Source: DASXHY01 sp036272195 (GTDB taxonomy: Bacteria; Verrucomicrobiota; Verrucomicrobiia; Limisphaerales; DASXHY01). Taken from it: a stretch of 64,000 bases of DNA. The stretch covers positions 248,001 through 312,000 of the forward strand of contig DATAZE010000049.1 in assembly GCA_036272195.1 (NCBI GenBank), written 5' to 3'. Under the pieces are notes generated by a model. The model saw nothing but the letters and a program-made list of their open reading frames with translations, was not told the DNA's origin and ran no database searches. Within the stretch, counting starts at the first letter, position 1. Each line of letters opens with the position of its first letter. A program made the position numbers and the translations under genes. This document shows positions 45,292 through 53,821 of the stretch, in pieces.

Positions 45292-47538
45292 ATGAGAGAA
45301 AAATCCCTACACCGTCTGCTCACGGCCCCTTGCGCCGTCCTCCTTGTCCTCGCAGCCACCGAACGGCTCAACGCGCAGAATTATGGAGTTCACTTCCTGG
45401 GCAACACCACCGACAACGTCACAACCAACGCGGGAGTCGTGCCGATCGCGGGCTGGAACAACATTGCCGCCGCCTTCACGTCCGGTTCCATTTCTGCCAG
45501 CGACGGTTCGAACTCCGCCACATTGACTCTTTCCGGCGCCTGGCCCGGTGACGGCGGGTGGAGCACCGGTATCAACGGTGACGGCGCGAACCTCTCATTG
45601 ATGCACGGTTTTTGGGACGCGGGAAATCCTGCTTCCACGGGCGTGGCCACCATCAGCGGTTTGCCCGACGGCCGATTGTATAACGTTTATCTCTACACTT
45701 TTTCCGACGGCGCCCGGCCGCAGAACAGCGGCGATTCCCTGCCGAATTACTCCGTGAACGGCGTTACGGACTACGCACCCGTCCGCGGCGTGCAAAATTC
45801 ATTCTATAGCACCGCGTCGGTGGTGGGCGGTTCGTTTACTGGATTCGTTCAGGGAACGGTTTCCTTCTCCAATACCAACGTGCCGATTCCCGCGGCGAAT
45901 TTTGGAAATTACATCGTCGTCTCCAATGTCTCCTCGGACATCGGCGGCACCATCACCGTCGTGCCGGAGGCCGACAGCGACACGGCTCGTTCGCCCATAG
46001 CGGGCGTCGAAATCGTTCCCGCCAGCGGCCCCTCTTTCGGCATTCACTTTTTGGGCAACCAGCAAGGCGACCCTGTGACCGGCACGGCGGGCATTGTGCC
46101 CATGGGAAACTGGAACAATATCGACAACCAGAATTTCTTTTCCGGGAGCTCGGCGGGAATCACGGGAAGCGATGGCTCCACTGCAGCGACTTTGACCCTT
46201 TCCGGCGGACAGGTGGCGAACGCGTGGAACAGCGGGCTGACCGGCGACGGAGGGAACCTTTCCCTGATGCACGGTTTTTTGGATGCCGGCAATTATGGCG
46301 GCACACCGGCGACCATCGCCCTCAGCGGTCTGCCGGCCAATACTTCCTATAACGTCTATCTTTATTGTATCTCGGACAACTCCAAGCCGGGCGGCGGCCA
46401 CGATGAACTGCCGAATTATGCGGTGAACAGCATCAACTATTATATGCCGGTGCTGGGCGGCAACGGTACATCGCAATACATCACCACCGGCGCAGTCAGC
46501 GGCAACGGCTTCAATGGATTTGTCGCCGCAACGACGACCAACGCCAACGACAATCATCCGCGACCCGCCGGCACTTTCGGAAATTACATCGTCATCTCCA
46601 ACGTCGTGCCGGTCGGCAGCGCCATCACCATCGGGCCGGAAGTGGACGGCGTCACTTTCCGTTCGCCATTGAACGGCATCGAACTCGTTCCCAGTTCGGG
46701 CGCGTCTTTCGGCATCCATTTTCTGGGCGGCCAGCAAGGCGACCCGGTTACCGGCACTGCGGGGATCGTGCCCATCGCGAACTGGAACAACATCGACAAC
46801 AAAAATTTCGTTCAACCCGGCACGGCGGGCATCACCGGGGACGACGGCGTGACGGCCGCGACCTTGAGCCTTTCCGGCGGACAAGTGAACAACGGCTGGC
46901 AAACCGGATTGACCGGCGACGGGGCGAATCTTTCGTTGATGGACGGCTTCATGGATGCCGGCACCTACGGCGGCTCAGCAGCCACCGTGGCCATTAGCGG
47001 CCTGACTGCTCCTTCCTATACTGCCTTTATTTATTGCATGTCGGATAGCGCCAGGCCGGCCGACAATCAGGATTGGATTCCGAATTACAGTGTGAACGGC
47101 ACCACCTATTACGCACCTGTCTTCGGCGCTAATAACTACTCCTCATATCTTACTACCGCCGCAATTGGCGGTTTGTTTAACGGTTTCATTCGGGCCACCG
47201 CCACCAATGCCAACAGCAGGCTGCCCGTCCCGCTGGCCAGCTTCGGAAACTATGTTGAATACTCCCAGGTCGCGGCGACCGGAGGCCAGATCACCGTCCA
47301 AGTGGAACCGGACACCACGACCTATCGCTCACCGCTCAACGGCATTGAACTCGTCGCCGTGCCGCCCACGCTCGCCATCAAGAGTTCGGGCACGAACGTC
47401 ATCTTGAATTGGTCTCCGGGCATTTTGCTTCAGGCCACGAACCTCCTCGGCCCCTGGACCACGAATTCCGGGACGTCACCAATGAATATCAGCCCCGCCG
47501 CGGCGTCGCAGACATTCTACCGAGTCCTGGTTCCATAA
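45292..47538 (+). CDS. Secreted protein with three tandem ~230-residue repeats
   Basis: A 748-residue protein from the ATG at 45292 with a signal peptide ending ERLNAQ. The body is three consecutive copies of one module. Each starts like FGIHFLGGQQGDPVTG, continues with GIVPIANWNN, NLSLMDGF.DAGTYGG and a PNYSVNG motif, and ends with YRSPLNGIELV. The repeats are clear at the DNA level too. A C-terminal ILNWSPG / YRVLVP segment resembles the end domain found on many verrucomicrobial exported proteins. I do not recognise an enzyme. Its position 7 bp after the GH2 gene makes cotranscription likely, and a glycan-binding or scaffold role is inferred. Confidence 0.85.
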   Translation: MREKSLHRLLTAPCAVLLVLAATERLNAQNYGVHFLGNTTDNVTTNAGVVPIAGWNNIAAAFTSGSISASDGSNSATLTLSGAWPGDGGWSTGINGDGANLSLMHGFWDAGNPASTGVATISGLPDGRLYNVYLYTFSDGARPQNSGDSLPNYSVNGVTDYAPVRGVQNSFYSTASVVGGSFTGFVQGTVSFSNTNVPIPAANFGNYIVVSNVSSDIGGTITVVPEADSDTARSPIAGVEIVPASGPSFGIHFLGNQQGDPVTGTAGIVPMGNWNNIDNQNFFSGSSAGITGSDGSTAATLTLSGGQVANAWNSGLTGDGGNLSLMHGFLDAGNYGGTPATIALSGLPANTSYNVYLYCISDNSKPGGGHDELPNYAVNSINYYMPVLGGNGTSQYITTGAVSGNGFNGFVAATTTNANDNHPRPAGTFGNYIVISNVVPVGSAITIGPEVDGVTFRSPLNGIELVPSSGASFGIHFLGGQQGDPVTGTAGIVPIANWNNIDNKNFVQPGTAGITGDDGVTAATLSLSGGQVNNGWQTGLTGDGANLSLMDGFMDAGTYGGSAATVAISGLTAPSYTAFIYCMSDSARPADNQDWIPNYSVNGTTYYAPVFGANNYSSYLTTAAIGGLFNGFIRATATNANSRLPVPLASFGNYVEYSQVAATGGQITVQVEPDTTTYRSPLNGIELVAVPPTLAIKSSGTNVILNWSPGILLQATNLLGPWTTNSGTSPMNISPAAASQTFYRVLVP

Positions 47539-47574
47539 CAAACCGCCTGAGTTTTTCGCACAGAACGAACCGGG
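47106..47574 (+). terminator. Rho-independent terminator (see 47574-47606)
   Basis: Coordinates 47574-47606: a 12-bp stem GCTGAACCCGTC / GACGGGTTCAGC with loop GGGA, followed by five T. It ends the GH2/repeat-protein operon. The end position in this entry should be read as 47606. Confidence 0.3.
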
Positions 47575-47606
47575 CTGAACCCGTCGGGAGACGGGTTCAG
47601 CTTTTT
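47574..47606 (+). terminator. Rho-independent terminator after GH2 operon
   Basis: A perfect 12-bp stem GCTGAACCCGTC / GACGGGTTCAGC with tetraloop GGGA is followed by TTTTT. It lies 36 bp after the stop of the triple-repeat gene and separates it from the alpha-galactosidase gene. Confidence 0.93.
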
Positions 47607-47625
47607 GCAACGGGGACTCGCCAAC

Positions 47626-47639
47626 AACAATGTATTGTT
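47626..47639 (+). promoter_or_regulatory. Short dyad upstream of alpha-galactosidase
   Basis: AACAAT-GT-ATTGTT is a 6-bp inverted repeat with a 2-bp spacer, 46 bp before the GH27 start. It could be an operator, but such short AT dyads also arise by chance. Confidence 0.3.
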
Positions 47640-47684
47640 TAAGTTGATTTATCCGTAAAAAACCAATCAGTATACGCGCAATTT

Positions 47685-49724
47685 ATGACGTCGCCTTTTC
47701 ATCGTCTCGATTGTTCAGGAACAAAAATCTTTAAACAGGAAAACTGCTTTAAGCGGTTGGCGTCACCGCGCGCTTCCCTGACGGCAGGAGTTTGCGCGCT
47801 CGCGCTGGCCCTGACTACCGGCGCGGCATTCGCCGAAGAGACGGTTTCATTGTCGTCTTTGGATTTGAGCGCGATGCAGCAGGAATGGGGTTCGCCCCAG
47901 ATCAACAAATCAATCGATGGCCACTCCTTGTCGATTGGCGGTCGGAAATTTGAAGCTGGCGTCGGCACACACGCCTCCAGTTCGCTCCGCGTCAAACTCG
48001 ACGGGCACGCGGAGAAATTTACCGCGTGGGTCGGCGTGGATGACGAGGAAAAAGGCCACGCCAGCACCATCACATTTTCAATCCTTGGCGATGGGAAAAA
48101 ACTGTGGCAAAGCGGTGTCATGCGCGCTGGTGACGTCGCCAAACAGGTGGATGTGGACCTGAAGGGAATTAAAACGTTGCTGCTGTTGGTGGGCGATGCC
48201 GAGGACGGAATCAGCTACGATCACGCCGACTGGGCGGATGCAAATTTTGTCATGACCGAAGGGCGGCCGGAGACCGCGGCTGCGGTGGTGGAACCCGCGG
48301 TTGTCCTCACGCCCGCGCCCGGCTCTCAACCGGAAATCCATGGCGCAAAAATCTATGGCTGCCGGCCCGGCCATCAGTTCATCTATATTATTGCCGCCAC
48401 GGGCGATCGCCCGATGAAATTTTCCGCGAAAGGTTTGCCCAAGGGCCTGAAGTTGGATCCCGCGACCGGCGTCATCACCGGCGCGGTCGCCAAACGCGGA
48501 GAATATGCGATCACTTTCACTGCGAAGAACGCAGCCGGAACGAGCCAAAGGAAATTCAAAATTGTTTGCGGCGATCAAATCGCCCTCACGCCGCCAATGG
48601 GCTGGAACAGTTGGAATTGTTTCGCCTCGTCCGTCACCGAAGACAAAATCAAGGCTGCCGCCAACGCCATGGTTTCCAGCGGCCTCATCAATCACGGCTG
48701 GAGTTATATTAATATAGACGATTTCTGGGAAGTGCATCGCGATTCCAAAGACCCCACCCTGCAAGGACCGCAACGCTCTCCCGATGGTCGCGTGCTTCCC
48801 AACCCGCGCTTTCCCGACATGCCGGGCCTCACGGAATTCATCCACGCCAAGGGCCTCAAGGCCGGACTTTATTCCTCGCCCGGCCCGTGGACCTGCGGCG
48901 GTTGCGTGGCCAGTTGGCAGCATGAAATTCAGGATGCAAAGCAATACGGCGATTGGGGTTTTGATTATTTGAAATACGATTGGTGCTCGTACGGCGACGT
49001 CGTGAAAGGCGAGGGTGTCCCGTATGACCAGAAGCCTTATCAGGTGATGCGCGCCGCGCTCGACCAGGTCCCGCGCGATATCGTTTTCAGCTTTTGCCAA
49101 TACGGCATGGGCGATGTCTGGAAGTGGGGCGCGGAAACCGGCGGCAATAGCTGGCGCACAACTGGCGACATCACCGACACCTGGATGAGCATGTCCGGCA
49201 TCGGTTTCAGCCAAAACGGCCATGAAAAATACGCCGCGCCCGGACATTGGAACGACCCGGACATGTTGGTCGTCGGAAATGTCGGCTGGGGCTCGAACCT
49301 GCACCCGACGCGCCTCAGTCCCAACGAACAATACACGCACATCAGCCTGTGGTGCCTGCTCTCGGCGCCGTTGCTGATCGGCTGCGACATGACGCAGCTG
49401 AACGACTTCACTCTCAGCCTGCTTTCCAACGATGAAGTGCTGGCGCTCGACCAGGATTCACTCGGCCGCCAGGCGTCGCGCGTGGCGAAGGGTGATTCCA
49501 CCGAAGTTTGGGTGAAAGATCTCGAGGACGGCTCCAAGGCCGTCGGCCTTTTCAATCGCAGCGAGGATGACACCACGGTCACGGCCAATTGGTCTGACCT
49601 TGGCATCGGTGGCAAACAAACCGTGCGCGATCTCTGGCGGCAAAAAGATTTGGGTAAATTCGAATCGAAATTTGAAGCCGCCGTTCCGCGTCACGGCGTG
49701 GTGCTGGTGAGAATCATTCCGTAA
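47685..49724 (+). CDS. Secreted alpha-galactosidase, GH27, with NPCBM
   Basis: A 679-residue protein. A signal region lies at about 25-48 (ending GAAFAEE). An NPCBM-type carbohydrate-binding domain follows (about 50-190; GVGTHASSSLRVKL, WVGVDDEE), then a short putative-Ig segment (about 215-298), then a GH27 barrel beginning TPPMGWNSWNCF. The nucleophile Asp432 lies in YLKYDWCSYGD and the acid/base Asp495 in WRTTGDITD. A beta domain closes the chain. It removes terminal alpha-linked galactose. Together with the GH2 enzyme upstream it points to a galactose-rich, mixed-linkage glycan substrate. It has its own promoter region after the terminator at 47606. Confidence 0.95.
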   Translation: MTSPFHRLDCSGTKIFKQENCFKRLASPRASLTAGVCALALALTTGAAFAEETVSLSSLDLSAMQQEWGSPQINKSIDGHSLSIGGRKFEAGVGTHASSSLRVKLDGHAEKFTAWVGVDDEEKGHASTITFSILGDGKKLWQSGVMRAGDVAKQVDVDLKGIKTLLLLVGDAEDGISYDHADWADANFVMTEGRPETAAAVVEPAVVLTPAPGSQPEIHGAKIYGCRPGHQFIYIIAATGDRPMKFSAKGLPKGLKLDPATGVITGAVAKRGEYAITFTAKNAAGTSQRKFKIVCGDQIALTPPMGWNSWNCFASSVTEDKIKAAANAMVSSGLINHGWSYINIDDFWEVHRDSKDPTLQGPQRSPDGRVLPNPRFPDMPGLTEFIHAKGLKAGLYSSPGPWTCGGCVASWQHEIQDAKQYGDWGFDYLKYDWCSYGDVVKGEGVPYDQKPYQVMRAALDQVPRDIVFSFCQYGMGDVWKWGAETGGNSWRTTGDITDTWMSMSGIGFSQNGHEKYAAPGHWNDPDMLVVGNVGWGSNLHPTRLSPNEQYTHISLWCLLSAPLLIGCDMTQLNDFTLSLLSNDEVLALDQDSLGRQASRVAKGDSTEVWVKDLEDGSKAVGLFNRSEDDTTVTANWSDLGIGGKQTVRDLWRQKDLGKFESKFEAAVPRHGVVLVRIIP

Positions 49725-49727
49725 AGC

Positions 49728-49755
49728 AGTGGCGCGGCAGGGACGCCGTGCCACT
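49728..49755. repeat. CACGGC-type short palindrome
   Basis: AGTGGCGCGGC and GCCGTGCCACT are inverted around AGGGA. It lies just after the GH27 stop and is a small relative of the 13427-13505 repeat; it may terminate transcription. Confidence 0.5.
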
Positions 49756-49819
49756 ATTGATCTACTGCCAAAAATTCACCCTGTGCAACCCGCACGTTTT
49801 TTGAAATAATCCCAGAACC

Positions 49820-51169
49820 ATGCGCTTGAAATTCATTATCTCTCTCCTGGCATTGACGAACATTTCTTTAGTAGCCGCGCCGTCGATGGAACCGAAACCC
49901 GAGGCGCCCTATTTCGAAAAATTCCAACCCCTGAAAGCGCCCGCCATTCACGGGTTGCTCTTGAAAAAAGGTGACCGCCTCGCAATTTGCGGCGATTCCA
50001 TCACGGAACAAAAGATGTATTCGCGCATCATGGAGGATTACCTGACCATGTGCGTGCCGGACTTGAAGGTGACCGTCCGGCAATACGGCTGGAGCGGCGA
50101 AAAAGCGCCGGGATTTTTGGGCCGCATGACCAATGATTGCCTGCGCTTCAATCCCACGGTCGCCACCACCTGCTACGGCATGAACGATTGCGAATATCAT
50201 GTTTACGAGGACCGCATTGGCAGAACTTACCAGGAGAACAGCCAGAGAATTGTGGAGGCATTCAAGGCGCACAACGTACGAGTCGTCTTAGGCTCGGCGG
50301 GATGCATCAGCAAAATGCCGCCGTGGGCCATCAACAACGGCGCCACTCTGGAACAATTGGATTTGAATCTTTGCAACCTGCGGAATCTCGATGAGCAACT
50401 GGCGCAGGAGGAAAACGTTCGTTTTGCCGATGTCTTTTGGCCGATGCTGACCGGCGATTATGCCGCCAAGCAAAAGTATGATCCCAACTACAGCATAGCC
50501 GGTAAAGACGGTGTGCATCCGGGCTGGTCCGGTCACACGCTGATGGCTTACGCGTATTTGAAAGCGATGGGGTTGGACGGCAACATCGGGACGTTCACCA
50601 TCGATTTAAAACGCAACAAAGCGAAGGTTTCGTCAGGTCACAAAGTTATTTCGGCGAAGGACGGCGAATTTCAAATTGAAAGCTCCCGCTATCCTTTCTG
50701 CGCCTGCGAAGCGGAGAGCCAGGTGAATTATCCCACGTGCGGCCAGGACAGCACGAACTCCGATAACAGCATCCGTTCCGGCGAGACGCTCGTTCCGTTC
50801 AATGAAGACTTGAACCGTTTGATGTTGGTCGTCAAAAATGCCGGGGCCAAAGAATATCAGGTCACCTGGGGCGACGAGACGAAAACGTTCACCGGCGAAC
50901 AGCTTACTCAAGGAATCAACCTCGCCGTGGAATTTCCCGCTAACCCTTTCACGGCGGCGTTTGCCAAAGTGGACGCGGCTGTCGCCGCCAAACAGGCTTA
51001 CGAGACGAAAGAAATCAAAGACATCTTTCATCACCACGGCAACGAATCTCTGACTGAACACACCGACAAAGTCGTCGGCCAGGCCGAACAGGATCGCGCG
51101 CCTTTGGCCAACGCCGTCAGCGCCGCTTTCGTGCCGGTCACTCACACCATCCGCATTGTTGAAAAATAA
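49820..51169 (+). CDS. Secreted SGNH/GDSL hydrolase
   Basis: A 449-residue protein with a signal peptide (MRLKFIISLLALTNISLVAA). Block I is ICGDSITEQ with nucleophile Ser60. Block III is CYGMNDC (Gly and Asn of the oxyanion hole). Block V is KDGVHPG with Asp230 and His233. The family removes acetyl or other acyl groups, commonly from polysaccharides. About 200 extra residues after the catalytic domain (beta-rich, then a helical end KQAYETKEIKDIFH) are not explained. It lies 95 bp after the GH27 gene on the same strand and is probably part of the same glycan-processing set. Confidence 0.91.
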   Translation: MRLKFIISLLALTNISLVAAPSMEPKPEAPYFEKFQPLKAPAIHGLLLKKGDRLAICGDSITEQKMYSRIMEDYLTMCVPDLKVTVRQYGWSGEKAPGFLGRMTNDCLRFNPTVATTCYGMNDCEYHVYEDRIGRTYQENSQRIVEAFKAHNVRVVLGSAGCISKMPPWAINNGATLEQLDLNLCNLRNLDEQLAQEENVRFADVFWPMLTGDYAAKQKYDPNYSIAGKDGVHPGWSGHTLMAYAYLKAMGLDGNIGTFTIDLKRNKAKVSSGHKVISAKDGEFQIESSRYPFCACEAESQVNYPTCGQDSTNSDNSIRSGETLVPFNEDLNRLMLVVKNAGAKEYQVTWGDETKTFTGEQLTQGINLAVEFPANPFTAAFAKVDAAVAAKQAYETKEIKDIFHHHGNESLTEHTDKVVGQAEQDRAPLANAVSAAFVPVTHTIRIVEK

Positions 51170-51228
51170 ATTTCATCCAGGAGCGACGCGTCCCACTGCC
51201 TCGCGACTATAATTTATTCAAGCCGGTT

Positions 51229-53376
51229 TCAGAGTACCGCGGCTTCGCCAGAGGCCCAGCCCGCGTCTGCTGAATTACGACTGACTTGAAAAGTTGCCAG
51301 GCAGACTTGTGCTTCCGCGGGGTCATTCAAGCAGAGCGCGCCTTCCCGGATTTTGGGCACCGGCTCGCCTTCGACACGCAGGGGAAGGCGCTCGTTTAGC
51401 GCCTGGGCATAAGCGCAAAAATCGGCAAAACCCTCCGCCCGCGCCTGCGCCCGGCTGACGATCCGAAACAAACCAAAACTCCCCGGACAGGTTTGCTTCA
51501 TCAATTCCACAGTCAGGCGACCCATGGTGTAGCGCGGATTGATCTCCACGATGGGCTTGAGCCGGCGGCCACCTTCCGGCGTGCGATAAACGAAGGCGTC
51601 AATACCGACAGGCCCCACAAAACCAGCCTCCCGGAGTTCCTTTTCGAGCAATGAAAAAATGTCGCTGTAGAGCCGTTGAAGGCGGCCCGCAATTCCAGGC
51701 AACTCGCGGAACAACGCGGCCACACTCGCGGGAATACGGCGGTCGTAATTAGCCGCCGCCCAATTGGCCCGGAACTGCCCCTTGGGATCATTTATCAAGC
51801 CGGTGTAGCCGCAGAGTTTCAGATCGCGCGGCCCCATTTCCAATTGAACCGAGAAATCCAGCTCGCGTTCCAGCCAGGGTTCGATGACCAATTGCCGGCC
51901 ATTTTGCACGGCGCTCGCCAGCCATTGCCGTTGGGCCGCCGAAACCTCCGGTTCCCACAACCGGATGGCATTGCGGCCCGCCAGACCGAGGGCCTCTTTG
52001 GCCACAATCCGATGATGTCCGCGCGAACGAATTGCGGCTATCGCTTCCAATGCGGCAGCAACGGTGTTCACCGCCACGCCAACCTCCTGCGCGGTGCAAA
52101 GCCAGGGTGCGGCGACGGGCAATGCAGCGAAGCCGCTTGCCAAAACATTTCTCAGAAAGTCGGCGCTCCACGCTTTCGAATATAGGCGGGCGATGCGTTC
52201 GTTAAAACGCTGGCCGGGCGGACGCGCTTCGCCAGTGACTCGGTCGAAAAGCGGTTGAAGCAATTCCAAACTGTCCGGCCCCCAGGCCCAGGGGCGCAAC
52301 CGGCCCAGCTTTCGTTCACCGAGATTGGTGGCTGGGTCAATGTCTCCGTTTTTCAGTTCCACAAATTCCGGCAACGAAAAACCTGCCTCCTTCACGGTCG
52401 TCAGGAATTCCACCGATGGCCGTTTGGGCACCAGCACGATGTCATCCGCTCCGCAGAGGAATTGCGGGAGATTGGCCAGGTCGCGGGTCAGCTCTGCCTG
52501 ATGCTTTACGGGAGTAAAACTTCGGCCATGAGCCATGCGCCCTTCGGCCAGCGGATTGAACACAAAAATATTCGGAGTGCGGCCTTTGGACTGCGAGTAG
52601 ATATTCAACTCGGCGACGAATGCGGCATCGAGCCCGGCTGCGCGCCGACCTTCAACGTTCAAGGCTAGCCCCTTGGCGCGCTGCGGCGAAAGGGGAAATT
52701 TTAATTGCCGACAGAAAGCCTCCCAATCGTTCTCGCCGGGATTTTTCCAGCGGCGAAACCATTTCAGGCCATAAGCGACGTGGCCGATTTCATCCCGATA
52801 AACACGCTCGAGCAATTTCGCGGTGTCGCTGTCGCCTGCGGTCTGAAAAATGCCCGCGAAGTGGCGGCAGAAGTCGAGGTTCGCCTGCTCGAAGGTCAGG
52901 CTCAACCGGGTGACATAATCCAGCGGACTTTCCATAGACGCAACCGAGCGCCAGAAATAACCGCTCACGGGCAATTCGCCGAATTCAATCCCGCATTGGC
53001 GCATGCGCTGCACGTAAAGACGGGTATGCATCTGCTCGTCCTTGAGCGTCTCAAAGATGCCCCGGCGGAACGCGGCGGGCGCGTCGGGAAAACGCAACAG
53101 CGCCAGCGCCATCAACTCGGTGGCGAGCAGTTCATGATTGGCGAAGAAGTGCAGCAAGCGCCCGCGTTCCTGCTCACGTTCCAAATGCTGCACGCCGGGG
53201 AAGTCCGCCTTGCCGGAAGTTTGCGCCTTGAAGCGCAACTCTGCGGGCCGCCCTGGAGTATTGGGCGCGATCAGTGCGGCACCGGGATTCTCGTCGGTAA
53301 CCAATCCCGCCGACCGGAGCTTTTCATCCAGAGTCGTCGCAAACAAGATGCGTTCAGCAAATTCACGGAGTTCCAT
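51229..53376 (-). CDS. DUF455 ferritin-like / ATP-grasp fusion protein
   Basis: A 715-residue cytoplasmic protein. The N-terminal part (about 1-270) is a DUF455 ferritin-like four-helix bundle with a complete di-iron ligand set: Glu87, then DEQMH (Glu114, His117), Glu163, then DEIGH (Glu196, His199). The C-terminal part (about 275-690) is an ATP-grasp fold: VAKEALGLAGRNAIRL for the ATP-binding Lys, IEPWLERELDFSV, and the Mg-binding VEINPRYTMGRL. The two halves suggest a ligase and an oxygen-using modification acting on one substrate, but neither the substrate nor the product can be named. It is monocistronic, and an 11-G tract lies upstream. Confidence 0.88.
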   Translation of the reverse strand: MELREFAERILFATTLDEKLRSAGLVTDENPGAALIAPNTPGRPAELRFKAQTSGKADFPGVQHLEREQERGRLLHFFANHELLATELMALALLRFPDAPAAFRRGIFETLKDEQMHTRLYVQRMRQCGIEFGELPVSGYFWRSVASMESPLDYVTRLSLTFEQANLDFCRHFAGIFQTAGDSDTAKLLERVYRDEIGHVAYGLKWFRRWKNPGENDWEAFCRQLKFPLSPQRAKGLALNVEGRRAAGLDAAFVAELNIYSQSKGRTPNIFVFNPLAEGRMAHGRSFTPVKHQAELTRDLANLPQFLCGADDIVLVPKRPSVEFLTTVKEAGFSLPEFVELKNGDIDPATNLGERKLGRLRPWAWGPDSLELLQPLFDRVTGEARPPGQRFNERIARLYSKAWSADFLRNVLASGFAALPVAAPWLCTAQEVGVAVNTVAAALEAIAAIRSRGHHRIVAKEALGLAGRNAIRLWEPEVSAAQRQWLASAVQNGRQLVIEPWLERELDFSVQLEMGPRDLKLCGYTGLINDPKGQFRANWAAANYDRRIPASVAALFRELPGIAGRLQRLYSDIFSLLEKELREAGFVGPVGIDAFVYRTPEGGRRLKPIVEINPRYTMGRLTVELMKQTCPGSFGLFRIVSRAQARAEGFADFCAYAQALNERLPLRVEGEPVPKIREGALCLNDPAEAQVCLATFQVSRNSADAGWASGEAAVL

Positions 53377-53433
53377 TACTCGTGAAACAACTTACCAATT
53401 GAAAAGCAAGGTGGCCAGTTGCGAAGGTCCGGC

Positions 53434-53444
53434 GGGGGGGGGGG
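53434..53444 (+). repeat. Homopolymer of eleven G
   Basis: An uninterrupted run of G 58 bp upstream of the start of the DUF455/ATP-grasp gene (C run on its coding strand) and 6 bp before the family A element. Such runs can slip during replication. Confidence 0.85.
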
Positions 53445-53450
53445 CGATTT

Positions 53451-53692
53451 GGGCGTATATTAAAATTTGTATGCCACAAAAAATCGCGGAAATAGCTGCG
53501 GAGCAGCGTCAGAAGATGGCCCACGGCACGAGCCGTGGGAACTGAGCATGAAAATCGCCGAGTCCCGGATGGGGCAAAAGAAAAATACCGAGGCGCGTTC
53601 TTTCGCTGCTCCGCGGCTCGTTTTCCTTAACCCTTCAATCCCATGGCTCGCGCCGTGGGCTACCCTCTATCGCCACTCCGTGGCTGAAAAAC
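53451..53692 (+). mobile_element. MITE-like element, family A copy 2 (right end lost)
   Basis: The left terminus GGGCGTATATTAAAATTTG (53451-53469) matches those of copies 1 and 3. The interior has AAATAGCTGCGGAGCAGCG, CACGGCACGAGCCGTG and GGCTCGCGCCGTGGGCTACC. The right terminal repeat is not visible, so this end is placed by alignment and may be truncated. Confidence 0.65.
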
Positions 53693-53821
53693 TGCGTATT
53701 GATAACCGCCGCGAAAGATTTCTACGAAGCAATTTACCTCCCGCCGGGCTTCCTGCTCCTATAAGACGGGCGACGAGGGAATTAAGAACCTTATCCCTCG
53801 TCGCCACCACGCTCGCGTCTA

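Larger units (their letters stand above)
53377..53821. other. Intergenic region: poly-G tract and family A element
   Basis: It holds an 11-base G run at 53434-53444 and a family A element starting at 53451, with a short tail of unassigned sequence to the stop of the beta-solenoid gene. No gene is convincing. Confidence 0.6.

Noticed and set aside
45799..46902. 367-codon minus-strand frame
   Set aside because: It is antisense to the three-module secreted protein and shows its repeat period.
47574..47606. One terminator entry was written with a wrong end coordinate
   Set aside because: The entry ending at 47106 is an error; the correct terminator is 47574-47606, listed separately.
48078..49340. 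420-codon minus-strand frame
   Set aside because: It is antisense to the GH27 gene, which has intact catalytic motifs.
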